From Nitzschia sp. pyKryTriq1 (Eukaryota > Bacillariophyta > Bacillariophyceae > Bacillariales > Bacillariaceae): a DNA stretch of 64,000 nt. The stretch's first letter is position 1. Every line of letters starts with the position of its first letter. The DNA lies in contig OY101115.1 in the NCBI GenBank assembly GCA_956465555.1, positions 3,472,001-3,536,000 of the forward strand, read 5' to 3'. The position numbers were made by a program, and so were the translations under genes. Under the pieces are notes generated by a model that did not search any database, was not told the DNA's origin, and saw nothing but the letters and a program-made list of their open reading frames with translations. Below, one piece after another: positions 1 through 10,459 of this stretch.

Positions 1-2
1 TC

Positions 3-890
3 AGCTTTGAGGAGGAAATAGTGGACGAATCTTCGTCTCTTTGTGATGAAGATTTCAACTCGGAGGATGCATTTTGTGAGGAACTTTCCGGTGGAGAAGG
101 GCCGTCTGAAATAGAGATTTTAGGCATGGAGCTTCTGCTTCGGGACGAAGAAGAAGTAACATCAGATTTTCTTGACGACAGCGAAAATGATAGCAACGAG
201 ATTAGCGACGTGCTCTGGGCGAAAAGAACAGTTGATTCTCTCGAGCTGGCAAGGAAGAGGCTACCTCATCTTGTCTGTAGCGATTGCAAACAAGCAACAA
301 AGAGACGCAAGCCGAGAAAACTCTACAGCTCGTGCAACCCAGGAGGCGAGGTTGACTCTCTTATTCTAGCAAGGGAAAGATTGCCTGGGTTGGTCCATAT
401 TGACGAGCGCGAAGCGCGTTTGATGAAGTTCTATGAAGAAGGACGAGGGCTTATGGGAGAGGTTGACTCGTTGGTGCTGGACAGGCAAAGGCTTCCACAT
501 CTGGTTCACGAACGCTCAACACCTGAGAAACGAAGAAAACCCAGAGTTACGAAACAAGCCTATTGCGAGTTATTGTCAGACATGGAGTACTATGTGAAGC
601 TAGCAGGCGACAGTGATACTTCGACAACCGAAAGTGAAAGTAGCTCAGACACGCTTTTCACCAGTGGCACAGTGGATAGCCTGATCTTGACACGAAAACG
701 TCTAGCTTCCCACCAACATCAAGACCCACCAGGCAGACCGTTCGATGACGCAGAGGATATCCAAACCTGGTCTTCTGGGGAAAGCTTTGAGCGCCAACTT
801 CCTGCAGTCAAGCCAAAGCTTCCTCCCAAGCCTGGTGTGGGCCTTGGTATGGGACTTCAACGAACTTCTTCAGGTGCACGCGCAGCATAG
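3..890 (+). CDS. acidic protein with four VDSL repeats (5' partial)
   Basis: The reading frame is open from the first codon in the window, so the gene very likely begins upstream; the first candidate start inside (GTG at 21) is not an ATG. The visible 296 codons are rich in Glu, Asp and Ser. Four copies of a 15-residue motif of the form VDSLxLxRxRLPxLV lie near bases 231-275, 351-395, 459-503 and 672-716; the last copy has lost the LPxLV end. The repeats are separated by acidic or basic linkers such as KRRKPR. No catalytic domain is recognised. Short repeated amphipathic motifs in a disordered protein often dock to one partner, but that is inference. The C-terminus is Pro/Gly/Arg-rich. It converges on PRP8, with 64 bases between the two stop codons. 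Confidence 0.6.
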   Translation, partial: SFEEEIVDESSSLCDEDFNSEDAFCEELSGGEGPSEIEILGMELLLRDEEEVTSDFLDDSENDSNEISDVLWAKRTVDSLELARKRLPHLVCSDCKQATKRRKPRKLYSSCNPGGEVDSLILARERLPGLVHIDEREARLMKFYEEGRGLMGEVDSLVLDRQRLPHLVHERSTPEKRRKPRVTKQAYCELLSDMEYYVKLAGDSDTSTTESESSSDTLFTSGTVDSLILTRKRLASHQHQDPPGRPFDDAEDIQTWSSGESFERQLPAVKPKLPPKPGVGLGMGLQRTSSGARAA

Positions 891-954
891 TCAACTGGAG
901 TAGTATTCAAAACGACGCTAAATTACATTATGCAAGTCTCCTTACGTAGCATAG

Positions 955-3900
955 TTACATGAATTCCAGCGCATCTTCGCAGTCTGCCCCATCGTTTCCA
1001 TCCCCTTCTTCCATTTGTACGAAGGACAAGAAATGCTGGGGCCGGTGGCACTCGGCATAGAAGCTGTCCGGAGAGTCCATCTTCAGAGAATAATTCATTC
1101 CCACATTGTGCTTCACTCCTTGGAAGTTGTAGTTCCAGCCAAGACCATCTCTTGGAACCATGAAGAAACCTTTGAAACGATCGCTTAGAAGCATTTGAAC
1201 CTTTTCAAAGCAACCAGAAGAGTAATCTTGGGCGTTGGCCACCCCGCCAGCAATATTGCGGCTCTTCTTTCCCCATTCAAGCCCAGTCTCTGTTACATGG
1301 TAGGCCGTGAGGGAGCATGAACCTTGGGTGAAAGAAGTGGTAATGATGATTTCGTTCTTCCCACTCCATGCGCCTGGGTTGTCAGCGATAATGGAGGCAT
1401 GGGTAACAGCATCGGGCGCAGGCAGTATCTGTGTTCCATTTTGCATGAGCTCGTTAGGTTGGGTGTGAATCCAGCCAAGGGGTTCCAGCTCAGATAGAAT
1501 GTCATCGTCAGGAAGTTTCTTCGGGAGTGTGACGCTCTGGTGGTTACCCACTTGAGGAACCAAGACAATGCAACGAATTTCTCGAACTTGGTCGTTGTCT
1601 GGAGGCGTAACACCGTAGAGATATCCAGCGATTTGGGTCCGCAAGTCAGCGATAGTGATAAACTTGGACAAGATATTCTTTGGGAGGACATAGGTCAGTC
1701 CGTCCTCGGAAATATCTTCGGAAGATACATATATATGCTTCGTTCGTAGGTGTAAATTCGTCGCACTGATAGCCCGAACACGCCAGTCCGTCTTGCTCTG
1801 GAACGTCGCTGCTTCGTATTGAGTAGTTGTTGTCACCACGATTTGCTCTCCGTGAACGTTCGTAGTCTTTGTTGTAGTCGCTGTCATTTGAGACTGTTCG
1901 CGAGCCTGCGCTTCAATCTCCGCGACTTGCTGGCGTTGGACTGATGGGGGCGCTATCTCCATACCAAGAATAATGTCTCGGATTTCGCTCTGTGTTAAGC
2001 TTGACACATTCACGTTGTTCTTCTTTCCGTAGTCTCCAAGAATCAAGTCCTTGAGAGCCACCTCGACCTTGATCCATTGCTCGTCGGTCAAGCTTGGCCA
2101 AACGTGGTGGGGCTCGGTGATGACACTCCGATCCGGGCGGAGGATCTGCTTCACCTTGTCAACGTTGACATGGAGACCTCTGAGGATCAAAATCAACCTT
2201 GAGAATGCTGTGTACGATGAAATTGATTTGAGCCAATCGTCGTAGATGTTGAAAAGCACCATTTGAGGCTCAGTAGCACGGAGAATCAGGTCACCAAACT
2301 TCTCAACTTTGAGCGCAGCCTGGAATGGAAGCTGCAGCTCTGAACCCTTCAAAACAATATTAGGGAAGTCAAGACAGTGCACTTCGAGTGGATCGAGCAT
2401 CCCCTTTCGAGTGACAATGATCTGCTTCGGTTGTTCTTCGATTGGAAGCGAGCGGATCAACGCGGCTACTTCCTCGGCGGTCTTCCACTTAGCAAGCTGA
2501 GAGAGACGCTTTTGGCCTGCCCAAACACTTGTGTGGATAATCTTGAGGAACAGCTGACCCGTCCGCGGGTTGAAAATGAAAATTGCTCCGTTGATAGGTT
2601 TCGTCGTGAGATTACCTTCAAATGTCTTGTGTATGGTCACACGATAAACATTTGTGTCGTCAACGAACCAAATGACTTGATTGCTGAAAAGCTCACCGTA
2701 GTTCTGGGAACTCAGGTACGGTTCAGTTGGCTCACTAGAGTAGAGCTGAAGACCCTTTCGGATACGCTCACGAAGGACGTACAGAGCAGGGTTGGCCTTG
2801 ATAATCTTCGCCATCGCTTGCTGAAGCAGAGGCTTTCCGCCTGGTACGAAGTTCCCGAACCCACTGTAAAGCGAGTACGCAAGATCGACAGCAAGTAGGC
2901 ACCCAGTCGGCGAAGGATAGATACTCATATTGTCCGTCGTGTAGTCCAGGTATTTGGCACGAGCATATCGTTCGATGTCGTGGGAGTCAAAATCACCCCA
3001 TCGCAACTGAATGTCCAACCAGTACTTGTTTGAGGTGCTTCCGTCGTAGTCATCTTTTGTGTCGTGGAGAAGACTCGGCTTTGATACTGGCCACTTGTAC
3101 GCAGCAAAAAGAACCAAATCGGCACAACTGCTATTCATTTTGTAAGATTTCCGGGGGTGGATTGTCTCTTTTTGCACACTCTCAATTTCCAATGCGTCAA
3201 GTTCTTGATCAAATACTTGAGCAATGTCCATGACGATACTTTCATGAATCTTCTGCCAGAGATGGGCTCTGAAGATTTGGATGAGGGAGATCTTCAGCGT
3301 TGGAATTTTACCGTGCATGAAGATTCCTGTCAGATCAAGCTGGACTTGGAATCCAACGTAGACGTTGGCTCTATTGATCGTAGGAGACCACCACAGTGTG
3401 AAACGACGGTTGGGGATTTGAGTCAAACCAGATCGCTGCGCGTTCGTGAGTTTCTTGAATTTCATGCTCTCCTCGAATCCAGAAGCTTTCTCCCAGAACA
3501 ATCCCTCCCACGTTGGAAAGTAAGTGCCCTTGAAAAGACTGTGTTCCAGGATACCTTCTACACCGCCCAATGCTTGAATCATGTCTGTGCGATACGCATT
3601 CAGATTCCAGAGTTTCCCGTCGTGACGCTGGTGAGTCCACCAAAATGGATTGACCCTCAAAATCTGGTACTGCTTGAATTCGGTTCGGACTCTCCATCCA
3701 CGGTCGTATGCGAGAGTGTGGCGATCTTTGCTAAACAAAGTGTTGATCCGAGGGATTCCACGGTCCCACGAGTCTTCCAAATCTTCCAGAGTCAATCGTC
3801 GATTCTGACTATTGGCTTCCTGGCGTTTTAGTGCATACTCGGCCCATACTCTCTGCGAGTCCACAAACTCACTCTCCCACGGTTGTAAATAGCGGAACAA

Positions 3901-6900
3901 GTTCGGAATCAACTGATCTGCATCATGGCTCAATCCTGAACGGAAGTGGGTAATACCCATATCAGTCTGCTTGCTGTAGCGGAGATCACTCTGCGGGATG
4001 AGGACATGTCCCATGGACAGCATACCAAGTCCACCCAACTCTTTCGGACAATAGAACACGACTGGAGGGAAACGACTGGGCATCTTACTGTTGAGACCGA
4101 TCTTGATTCGAGTCTGGATCTTATTCTCGTTCTTGACAAGCAGATCAAGCAGCTCCTGAGTATTCAGGACAGCCTCGCGATAGTATGTCATGAGTCCAAT
4201 CAGGGCTGTGTTCCATTTGTTGGCAATCTTCGTGAAAGTTGTCGCACCACTGCTCATCAATATCTGACGAATGCGATTGTCGAACGCTTGCACAGCTTCT
4301 TCTTCAACACGTAGATGTGCCTGTGCTGTCATTTCTTTGGTTGTCTCGTTCTGCAGATTCCATACACCATCTCGGTAGGTGGTAGCAGTGGGTTCGACGT
4401 GAGCACCACTAATTGGATCACGTCGAGCTGCCCTCAGCGGGTTGATCCGGACTTCGAAGCCATTCATGTCGAACAAAAGGTTCGGATTGTCGGCGCTATA
4501 CACGCTGACAAAAGAGTTGTCCCAGTCTAGAGTTGTAATGCTTCGAGGAAGACGATTCTTCATGTCCCAAAAGACAGCTCTTCCCAGGTTGACATCTCGC
4601 TTCAATAAACGCATTCGGCAGTCACGGGGCCAACACTTCTTGTTCCTGTATCCAACGGCATTTTCATTGTTCGGGTCAGGATGCTCAATGAGGTATCGTT
4701 GGATTAGATCTTTGCCATCGTTGGCGTCGAATTTGAAAAGTATGTAGACCTTGTCCAAATATCGGGTATACAATCGAACGGGGTGGCTAACTTCCGTCTC
4801 AATGTCAGCAAAGGTCAGGTATTCATTCGGACGCTGCGGTGGCCCTGCAATCTCGCTTGCTCTAGTGAGGCCAAGAACAAGCAAGTCCAGTACCAGACCG
4901 TAGTATTGCACAATAAAAGAGGCGAACTGGAGACCACGGATCAATCCGTAGCTGTTTGTGTGCATCATGTCTTTGAACGAGATGCTCACGTTATTCTTCG
5001 CTGTGATGTAGTCAGCAATATTGTGATCGACGATCAACCTCATCAAACGATTGAGAAGAGTCAGATCAATTTTTTCGTAGAATTTCTCGAACTTGGATTG
5101 CATTAAGACGACACTATCTCCGGTTTCCTCAACGTCCCAAACATTCTCGAGGTTGTTGATTCCTTGACACCATTTGTAGACCAAAAGCGGAGGTGGTTCC
5201 GAATCGGCTGGCTTGATCCAGTTGGGAAAGAGGTGACGTTTGTCGGCCTCGTACCAGAGATACTGGTCCAAGTACGCATCAGTTATTTTCTCAAGAGGTT
5301 CGATCGTGTACACTGGGGATAGGTACTGGTACATATCCATGAACTCAATTTCAACTTCTTTGAAGGTTCGTTGAGTGAGCAGATGCCTTTTGATTCGGCT
5401 CAAAGCCTCGTGTGGGTTGTCATACGCCTGTTCGATCAACGCTAGCTCTTCACGAGCAGCGCTATTCAGTCGGATTTGCAAACCGTAACTTTCCTTGAGA
5501 CGCTCCAATGCCAAAATCAAGAGCTTGGTATCGTGTTTGTATGACAACGGAGGGAAAGGAATGGGAGTAAACTTGCGGCTTTCCAACCAGTGGACTGTCG
5601 TAGTGTAGATAGCGACAGCTTCTTCGGCTGACACATACGGGCCGTCCTTCAAGTAGTTGTGTTGGCGCTCCTGCTCTGCCTTTAACCAGAGACGCGTCAG
5701 TCGACCAAGATTCTTCTTAACAACAGACTTGTCAACAGTTCCCCCACGCTTGATGCGTTCACGATTGTAGTGGGCAATGTTGGTCCACCAATCTGCTTTG
5801 GCCTTAACGTAGCGCAGAATCATGTTCTCAATTGGTGCCGGCATACCCGGAACTTTCCACGGAATATTAGCTTTCCAACAACGGAATGCCTCACTCAGGT
5901 GGCTGAGAATTACTCGTGACTTGTTCTGTTTGACACCAGCAGGCATCATGTCCAGAATATCGTGCATGACGGAAGCTCTCAGCTCCAAATCAAAGTGCGA
6001 CTCCACGCGCTGCTTCGTTACATTTTTGGCAAAAGCTTTGGAGAGCCGTCCCTCGAATTGACGCGCCAACAAGTTGCCAAGCCAGCGCTCAAGTAAGGGA
6101 GTGATACCACGCAAAAAGAAAATCCAGACTCTCCAGCTTGGTGCCCAAAACCCTACTCCGGGTCCTTTCCCCACAGGCCCCGTGTTGAAGCGGTAGTATA
6201 TCAAATGTTTCAAATCTTTGCATGTTCGGATCTGCCTCATTAGACGATACTTGTAACGATACATTCCCGTCAATTGACCAACGTGATTGAATGCGTATTG
6301 TAGTCCGTCTGCCAGCTGATAGGCATCAATGTTGGAGAGCCGGTACTGCACGTGAGCGTCAACGATTAATTTGGTCAATCGCAAAATCTCGCGCACCAAA
6401 TGAAAGGCATTTCCAAAACGAGACTTTTTACGTTCCTTCGTAGTCAATGTCTTGGTGGGTTTCAAGTTAAAGTTGTAATCCAAGTGGAGATACTTGAGCT
6501 GCTTTCGGTGGATTAGCAAGTTGAGGACATTGTGACCTTGTCGACAGATTTGCAGTCCGCACTCCACCCAGTCCAACTCCGTGCACTGGAAGAACTTGGT
6601 ACTCTTCAGACTCTTGAACAAGGCTCGCTTAGTCTTGGATTTGTATGGCTTGGAGTGAAGCTGATTAATGACCCATGCCTTGAGTAGTTTCTGGTAGGAC
6701 ACCCGAACCTTGGTGGGATAGTTCATATCACGCGAGACGCGATCTCGTATCCAGTGTCCAATGAGAGGAATATCAATAGTGCGTCGAGTACGGCCGGATC
6801 TCATATTGAACGGATGAGGTGCCTGATACAAAGAGATACCAGAAGCCGTCGCCGAAGTCGATAGTGGTGAGTTGGAGAGGAAGGGGGTGACTGAGGTTGC

Positions 6901-8472
6901 TATATCCTCCTCACCAGGGTCCTCATACTCGTCTTCGCAGTCACGGGAAGCCCAAACATTTTCAAACTCATCATCACATTCGCCGACCAAAGGCAAATTC
7001 AAATCCTCGTCATCAAACTCATCATATTCTTTCGAGTAGTCTCGATGTTCTACCCGAACGACAGGATTCAGCTGGGAAGGATACGTTTCAAAGCAGAGAA
7101 CGCCTTCATCGGCTTCTTCATCGTCGTTGCCGACAAAGTTGGACTGGACATGATGATATGGCGCCAACTTCACCTTGCGGGGCCTGGAGTTGTATAGATG
7201 AGGAAATGCAATTTTGTATTCGGTCCGGATGGGTTGACGAATGATAATCTTGGAAATATCATTGAAATCATTCCAGTCTTCATCATCGTCTACATCTCGG
7301 AAGAGCGGCTCGAATCTCGGACCACCTGGAATGGCGGCATTCAACGCCTTGGCCGTCAAAAAGTGCGGCAAATCAAAAAGATAGCGCATATTATTGTCCG
7401 GAAAGGCATTAAGAAGAGGATCCGCCAACTCGTAGAGTTGCGCCATGATGGGAGTACTCAATCTCCACACCTTGTAGCTTGGTCCGTTGACATACACATG
7501 CTTCGAAAGAGGGTTGGGGCCCATACTCCGAATATCACTGAGTGGCTGGGGATCGTAGAACCAATCTCGGATGAGGTCATACTGATCATCGCCCAGGTCT
7601 AGCTGCACGGCTTCCCCAGGCTCCACATTCAAAAGATGATCGACATAGTCAAGAGGAGGCTCTTCGTCATCAAAAGCAGGAAAGCGCATGCGCTTAAAGT
7701 GGCGACGATCTCTCTTCTCGCGACGCATGAGCAACCAGGCCGTACCCCACTGGGCTCGGTAGACTGGCTCAATCACCTTTGGAACATGATCCACAAAGGA
7801 AATAGCTCCGGTCACGTGAAAGAGCACCGGAACTTCCTTGTACGATTCCCAGGGCATGGGAATGTTCTCTAGAAGCTTGTACAAAGCATGTGGCACGTAT
7901 TTCAAAGCCCCCAAGTACAGACGCTTTTCTGATTGATATCGTTTGCTGGACATATCTCCATGATCTTGCAAAATCTTTCGCAGCACATCCGCAGGAAGAA
8001 TTTCCTTCTGCGGCGCCGACATGGGAGTTTGCATCTTTTTGGGCTCGTTGTAGTCTTGATTTTGCATGGCATCCCATCTCTGCGCTTTGGCTTGGGCGTC
8101 CTCATCCATCATCATGTTGTCTTCATCATCATCGTCCTGATCACCAGGGAGCCTGGCATAGCCTGTAGGTCCAGCTTGCATTCCAGGAGGAGCGGGAAAC
8201 ATACCCGGTGGCGGAGGCAGAACATTCGGGCCATCGTCGAGATCGTGCGGGTAAAAGTCGGCGGGGGGAGGCGCCATCATGCCCGGCGGAGGTGCCATTC
8301 CTGGTGGCGGCATACCCGGCGGTGGACCCATACCGGGTGGCAACCCAATCCCAGGAGGGGAAGCCATTCCAGGCGGAGCCATACCAGGTGGCAGCCCCAT
8401 CCCAGGCGGAAGACCCATACCCGGTGGTGGACCCATGCCCGGAGGTCCTTCGTAATCGTCAGGAGGTTGCAT
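955..8472 (-). CDS. PRP8: pre-mRNA-processing-splicing factor 8 (PRP8), intronless
   Basis: Core U5 snRNP protein that cradles the spliceosome active site and controls Brr2. The 2505-residue product aligns from memory with human PRPF8 over almost its whole length: PROCN-type region ([20 protein letters not shown]), reverse-transcriptase-like and thumb regions ([20 protein letters not shown]), endonuclease-like and RNase H-like regions, and a C-terminal MPN/Jab1 domain ([20 protein letters not shown]). I chose the ATG at 8472 because MQPPDDYEG begins the composition seen downstream; an in-frame ATG at 8496 adds eight residues. It is longer than the usual ~2330-2400 residues because of an N-terminal tract of Pro-Gly-Met repeats (about residues 10-75) and an acidic insertion in the N-terminal domain near bases 6885-7145. 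No intron or intein is seen in 7.5 kb. It is divergent from the lumenal Rossmann gene. Confidence 0.98.
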   Translation of the reverse strand: MQPPDDYEGPPGMGPPPGMGLPPGMGLPPGMAPPGMASPPGIGLPPGMGPPPGMPPPGMAPPPGMMAPPPADFYPHDLDDGPNVLPPPPGMFPAPPGMQAGPTGYARLPGDQDDDDEDNMMMDEDAQAKAQRWDAMQNQDYNEPKKMQTPMSAPQKEILPADVLRKILQDHGDMSSKRYQSEKRLYLGALKYVPHALYKLLENIPMPWESYKEVPVLFHVTGAISFVDHVPKVIEPVYRAQWGTAWLLMRREKRDRRHFKRMRFPAFDDEEPPLDYVDHLLNVEPGEAVQLDLGDDQYDLIRDWFYDPQPLSDIRSMGPNPLSKHVYVNGPSYKVWRLSTPIMAQLYELADPLLNAFPDNNMRYLFDLPHFLTAKALNAAIPGGPRFEPLFRDVDDDEDWNDFNDISKIIIRQPIRTEYKIAFPHLYNSRPRKVKLAPYHHVQSNFVGNDDEEADEGVLCFETYPSQLNPVVRVEHRDYSKEYDEFDDEDLNLPLVGECDDEFENVWASRDCEDEYEDPGEEDIATSVTPFLSNSPLSTSATASGISLYQAPHPFNMRSGRTRRTIDIPLIGHWIRDRVSRDMNYPTKVRVSYQKLLKAWVINQLHSKPYKSKTKRALFKSLKSTKFFQCTELDWVECGLQICRQGHNVLNLLIHRKQLKYLHLDYNFNLKPTKTLTTKERKKSRFGNAFHLVREILRLTKLIVDAHVQYRLSNIDAYQLADGLQYAFNHVGQLTGMYRYKYRLMRQIRTCKDLKHLIYYRFNTGPVGKGPGVGFWAPSWRVWIFFLRGITPLLERWLGNLLARQFEGRLSKAFAKNVTKQRVESHFDLELRASVMHDILDMMPAGVKQNKSRVILSHLSEAFRCWKANIPWKVPGMPAPIENMILRYVKAKADWWTNIAHYNRERIKRGGTVDKSVVKKNLGRLTRLWLKAEQERQHNYLKDGPYVSAEEAVAIYTTTVHWLESRKFTPIPFPPLSYKHDTKLLILALERLKESYGLQIRLNSAAREELALIEQAYDNPHEALSRIKRHLLTQRTFKEVEIEFMDMYQYLSPVYTIEPLEKITDAYLDQYLWYEADKRHLFPNWIKPADSEPPPLLVYKWCQGINNLENVWDVEETGDSVVLMQSKFEKFYEKIDLTLLNRLMRLIVDHNIADYITAKNNVSISFKDMMHTNSYGLIRGLQFASFIVQYYGLVLDLLVLGLTRASEIAGPPQRPNEYLTFADIETEVSHPVRLYTRYLDKVYILFKFDANDGKDLIQRYLIEHPDPNNENAVGYRNKKCWPRDCRMRLLKRDVNLGRAVFWDMKNRLPRSITTLDWDNSFVSVYSADNPNLLFDMNGFEVRINPLRAARRDPISGAHVEPTATTYRDGVWNLQNETTKEMTAQAHLRVEEEAVQAFDNRIRQILMSSGATTFTKIANKWNTALIGLMTYYREAVLNTQELLDLLVKNENKIQTRIKIGLNSKMPSRFPPVVFYCPKELGGLGMLSMGHVLIPQSDLRYSKQTDMGITHFRSGLSHDADQLIPNLFRYLQPWESEFVDSQRVWAEYALKRQEANSQNRRLTLEDLEDSWDRGIPRINTLFSKDRHTLAYDRGWRVRTEFKQYQILRVNPFWWTHQRHDGKLWNLNAYRTDMIQALGGVEGILEHSLFKGTYFPTWEGLFWEKASGFEESMKFKKLTNAQRSGLTQIPNRRFTLWWSPTINRANVYVGFQVQLDLTGIFMHGKIPTLKISLIQIFRAHLWQKIHESIVMDIAQVFDQELDALEIESVQKETIHPRKSYKMNSSCADLVLFAAYKWPVSKPSLLHDTKDDYDGSTSNKYWLDIQLRWGDFDSHDIERYARAKYLDYTTDNMSIYPSPTGCLLAVDLAYSLYSGFGNFVPGGKPLLQQAMAKIIKANPALYVLRERIRKGLQLYSSEPTEPYLSSQNYGELFSNQVIWFVDDTNVYRVTIHKTFEGNLTTKPINGAIFIFNPRTGQLFLKIIHTSVWAGQKRLSQLAKWKTAEEVAALIRSLPIEEQPKQIIVTRKGMLDPLEVHCLDFPNIVLKGSELQLPFQAALKVEKFGDLILRATEPQMVLFNIYDDWLKSISSYTAFSRLILILRGLHVNVDKVKQILRPDRSVITEPHHVWPSLTDEQWIKVEVALKDLILGDYGKKNNVNVSSLTQSEIRDIILGMEIAPPSVQRQQVAEIEAQAREQSQMTATTTKTTNVHGEQIVVTTTTQYEAATFQSKTDWRVRAISATNLHLRTKHIYVSSEDISEDGLTYVLPKNILSKFITIADLRTQIAGYLYGVTPPDNDQVREIRCIVLVPQVGNHQSVTLPKKLPDDDILSELEPLGWIHTQPNELMQNGTQILPAPDAVTHASIIADNPGAWSGKNEIIITTSFTQGSCSLTAYHVTETGLEWGKKSRNIAGGVANAQDYSSGCFEKVQMLLSDRFKGFFMVPRDGLGWNYNFQGVKHNVGMNYSLKMDSPDSFYAECHRPQHFLSFVQMEEGDGNDGADCEDALEFM

Positions 8473-9155
8473 CGTGCCTTTTCTCTGTACCAACACGCTA
8501 CGTGAAACTCGTCGAATTTCCCTCCTGATGCACCAGAATTAGAAGACTTGCTGCTTTGTTGCAAGACAGGATGAAACGAAGATGAGTACAGAGATTTACA
8601 ACGCTCAAAGATGTAACTGTTTTGTGCGGTAGAATGGATTGTAGTCTCATACCGGTAGTGTACGAGTATTGAGTATCGAGTATCCGTAGTTCATTGTCAA
8701 AGGTCGAATGAAGGAGCGCGGTGATGGTGGCGATCGACGGGTGACGAGTGGGATCACACGTACAAAGTACGGACGCCATTTTCATATTACCGTTTACCGG
8801 TATTAGACGCTGCACGCCAGACGCCGGGCCTCGCGCGTCACGCGCGTGCTACAGTCTGACCGCCATGCGTAAACTGCCGCCAACGGCCTACTGCTGTACC
8901 ACAACATGTGCACAGAGGGGCGGGTACCCCGCGTCGCTTACATGTACTGTACCAGTACTCGGGTGTGCACGTACAGTAGTACCGGTTTCCACGTCGACGA
9001 CAAACCGAGTGCGTGATGGTCGTCGGTCGGTCGAAGCCGACTAGAAAAAAGATCGAAGATCCACCTTTTGCCGTCCCCTCTTTTCATTTCATTCTTATTC
9101 ATTGTTTCCTCGTCTGTTGCATGACACAGAGCTTATCCGTATCTTCATCACCATT
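8473..9155. promoter_or_regulatory. divergent promoter region PRP8 / Rossmann protein
   Basis: 683 bases between two divergent starts. There is no convincing coding frame. It holds TACCGGTA-like sites near 8651, 8797 and 8980, several GTAC cores (around 8760, 8945-8985) and a GC-rich palindromic stretch CGCGCGTCACGCGCG near 8830. The two promoters must lie here, but no TATA box is obvious. Confidence 0.45.
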
Positions 9156-10127
9156 ATGATCAGTAAATTCATTGCCATTTTACTTCTCAGTCTTGTTCCC
9201 TCGTGGGCGTTCCAGCCTGTGCAGAGGAGGAGCCCGGGCCAGACGATACAAGTGCTGGCACATGATCAGTCTACAGGTAGCAGCATGCTGGCGGGCAGCA
9301 AAGATGCTGAAAACCAGCAACAACCAAGCCGACGAGAATTTTTCCAGACCATTGCCTCTACCTCTGTTGCCATTGGAGGAATGCTTGCTTTGGGTCCTCA
9401 ATCTGTGGTGAATGCTGCCGATTCTTCCACCTCCAAGGTTTTAGTCTTAGGAGGTACTGGGTTCGTTGGATCGCGTGTCGTGAAAAAACTTCAAAACATG
9501 GGGATCGAAGTCGTCGCCACCTCCCGAGATGGCCGCGATGGGACCGTGGCATTGGATGTGACCGCTCCCGGGATGGATGTGACCAAAACTGTCCAGGATC
9601 TTGCCAAGGGATGCACGGCCGTTATTTCTACTATTGGTGCCATTGGGACCGATCAGGACCTGTCGGTCAACTCAGCCACAGGGTTGGCTGCTTTGGGTGC
9701 CAAGGCGGCAGGTGTTTCCGAGTTTGTGTATATTTCGGTCGCACCAGAAGTCAAGGAATTCGCCAAGGATATTGACTTTTTGAAACCCTACATGAAGGGC
9801 AAGACGTTCTCCCAGGATGCCGTGACCTCCAATTTTGCGACGGGTGCGACACTCATCGAGCCCACCTTTATCCACGGGGGAGATTCTTTCAACTTGAATC
9901 CTCCTCGTGTGGCCGGATTTTATGGAGAATTTATCGAAGCCATTTTGTCGTCAGGACCGCTTCGTGCCATTACCAATATTGCACCGGAAGGAATCATCAA
10001 GATTGCGTTGGAGCCGCCCGTTTCGGTCGATGCCGTCGCGAATGCTGCTGTGGCCGGTGCCCTCGGCAAGGCAGCACCCATCTTGGACACGCATGACAAA
10101 ATTGTCGCTGCCGCAAAATTGGTCTAG
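9156..10127 (+). CDS. NAD(P)-binding Rossmann-fold protein with plastid and Tat-type lumen signals
   Basis: A 323-residue atypical short-chain dehydrogenase/NmrA-like protein. The N-terminus reads as three stacked targeting signals: an ER signal peptide (residues 1-18) ending in SWAFQP, the ASAFAP-type plastid motif; a transit-like stretch; and a twin-arginine sequence SRREFFQTIASTS (58-70) with a hydrophobic core and a VNA-AD cleavage-like site near residue 88, as in thylakoid-lumen Tat substrates. The Rossmann domain follows immediately with LVLGGTGFVGSR (96-107), which binds a dinucleotide, then VISTIGAIG and FVYISVAP strands. The YxxxK catalytic pair of classical SDRs is not evident, so a structural or assembly role is as likely as catalysis. 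The ATG at 9156 is preferred over an upstream TTG because it opens the signal peptide. The substrate is unknown. Confidence 0.8.
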   Translation: MISKFIAILLLSLVPSWAFQPVQRRSPGQTIQVLAHDQSTGSSMLAGSKDAENQQQPSRREFFQTIASTSVAIGGMLALGPQSVVNAADSSTSKVLVLGGTGFVGSRVVKKLQNMGIEVVATSRDGRDGTVALDVTAPGMDVTKTVQDLAKGCTAVISTIGAIGTDQDLSVNSATGLAALGAKAAGVSEFVYISVAPEVKEFAKDIDFLKPYMKGKTFSQDAVTSNFATGATLIEPTFIHGGDSFNLNPPRVAGFYGEFIEAILSSGPLRAITNIAPEGIIKIALEPPVSVDAVANAAVAGALGKAAPILDTHDKIVAAAKLV

Positions 10128-10459
10128 AGTCGCTGCCTTGCTATCTACCCACGCTATATGACACAGACATTACTGCAGGACCCGATAATATATCAAAAAT
10201 GCCTCGACTACTGCTACCGGTATGCCGCCTCTCGGTCGACCACGATTCTACGTGTTAGCTAAGTTACAAATAATCGATTTCTTCATCATTCATACATACC
10301 TTTTGCACACCAAAGAAAAGCAACAGCTTGGTGGGTAGTAACCATGCTACAGTACCGGTAGATCTTCTACTCGTAGTTCTCCTCTACTTGTGCCCTTGTC
10401 AAGTCTACGTGGTGAGAAAGAATGTGTAAACTAAAATTCGGCTCCTGGCCTATGTATTT
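10128..10459. other. intergenic gap, convergent 3' ends
   Basis: 332 bases between the stops of two convergent genes. It contains two TACCGGTA sites (near 10217 and 10354) and AT-rich sequence but no supported gene. Confidence 0.5.

Noticed and set aside
955-8472. Intein in PRP8
   Set aside because: Conserved flanks are continuous throughout; the extra length is in the N-terminal repeat and one acidic insertion without splicing motifs.
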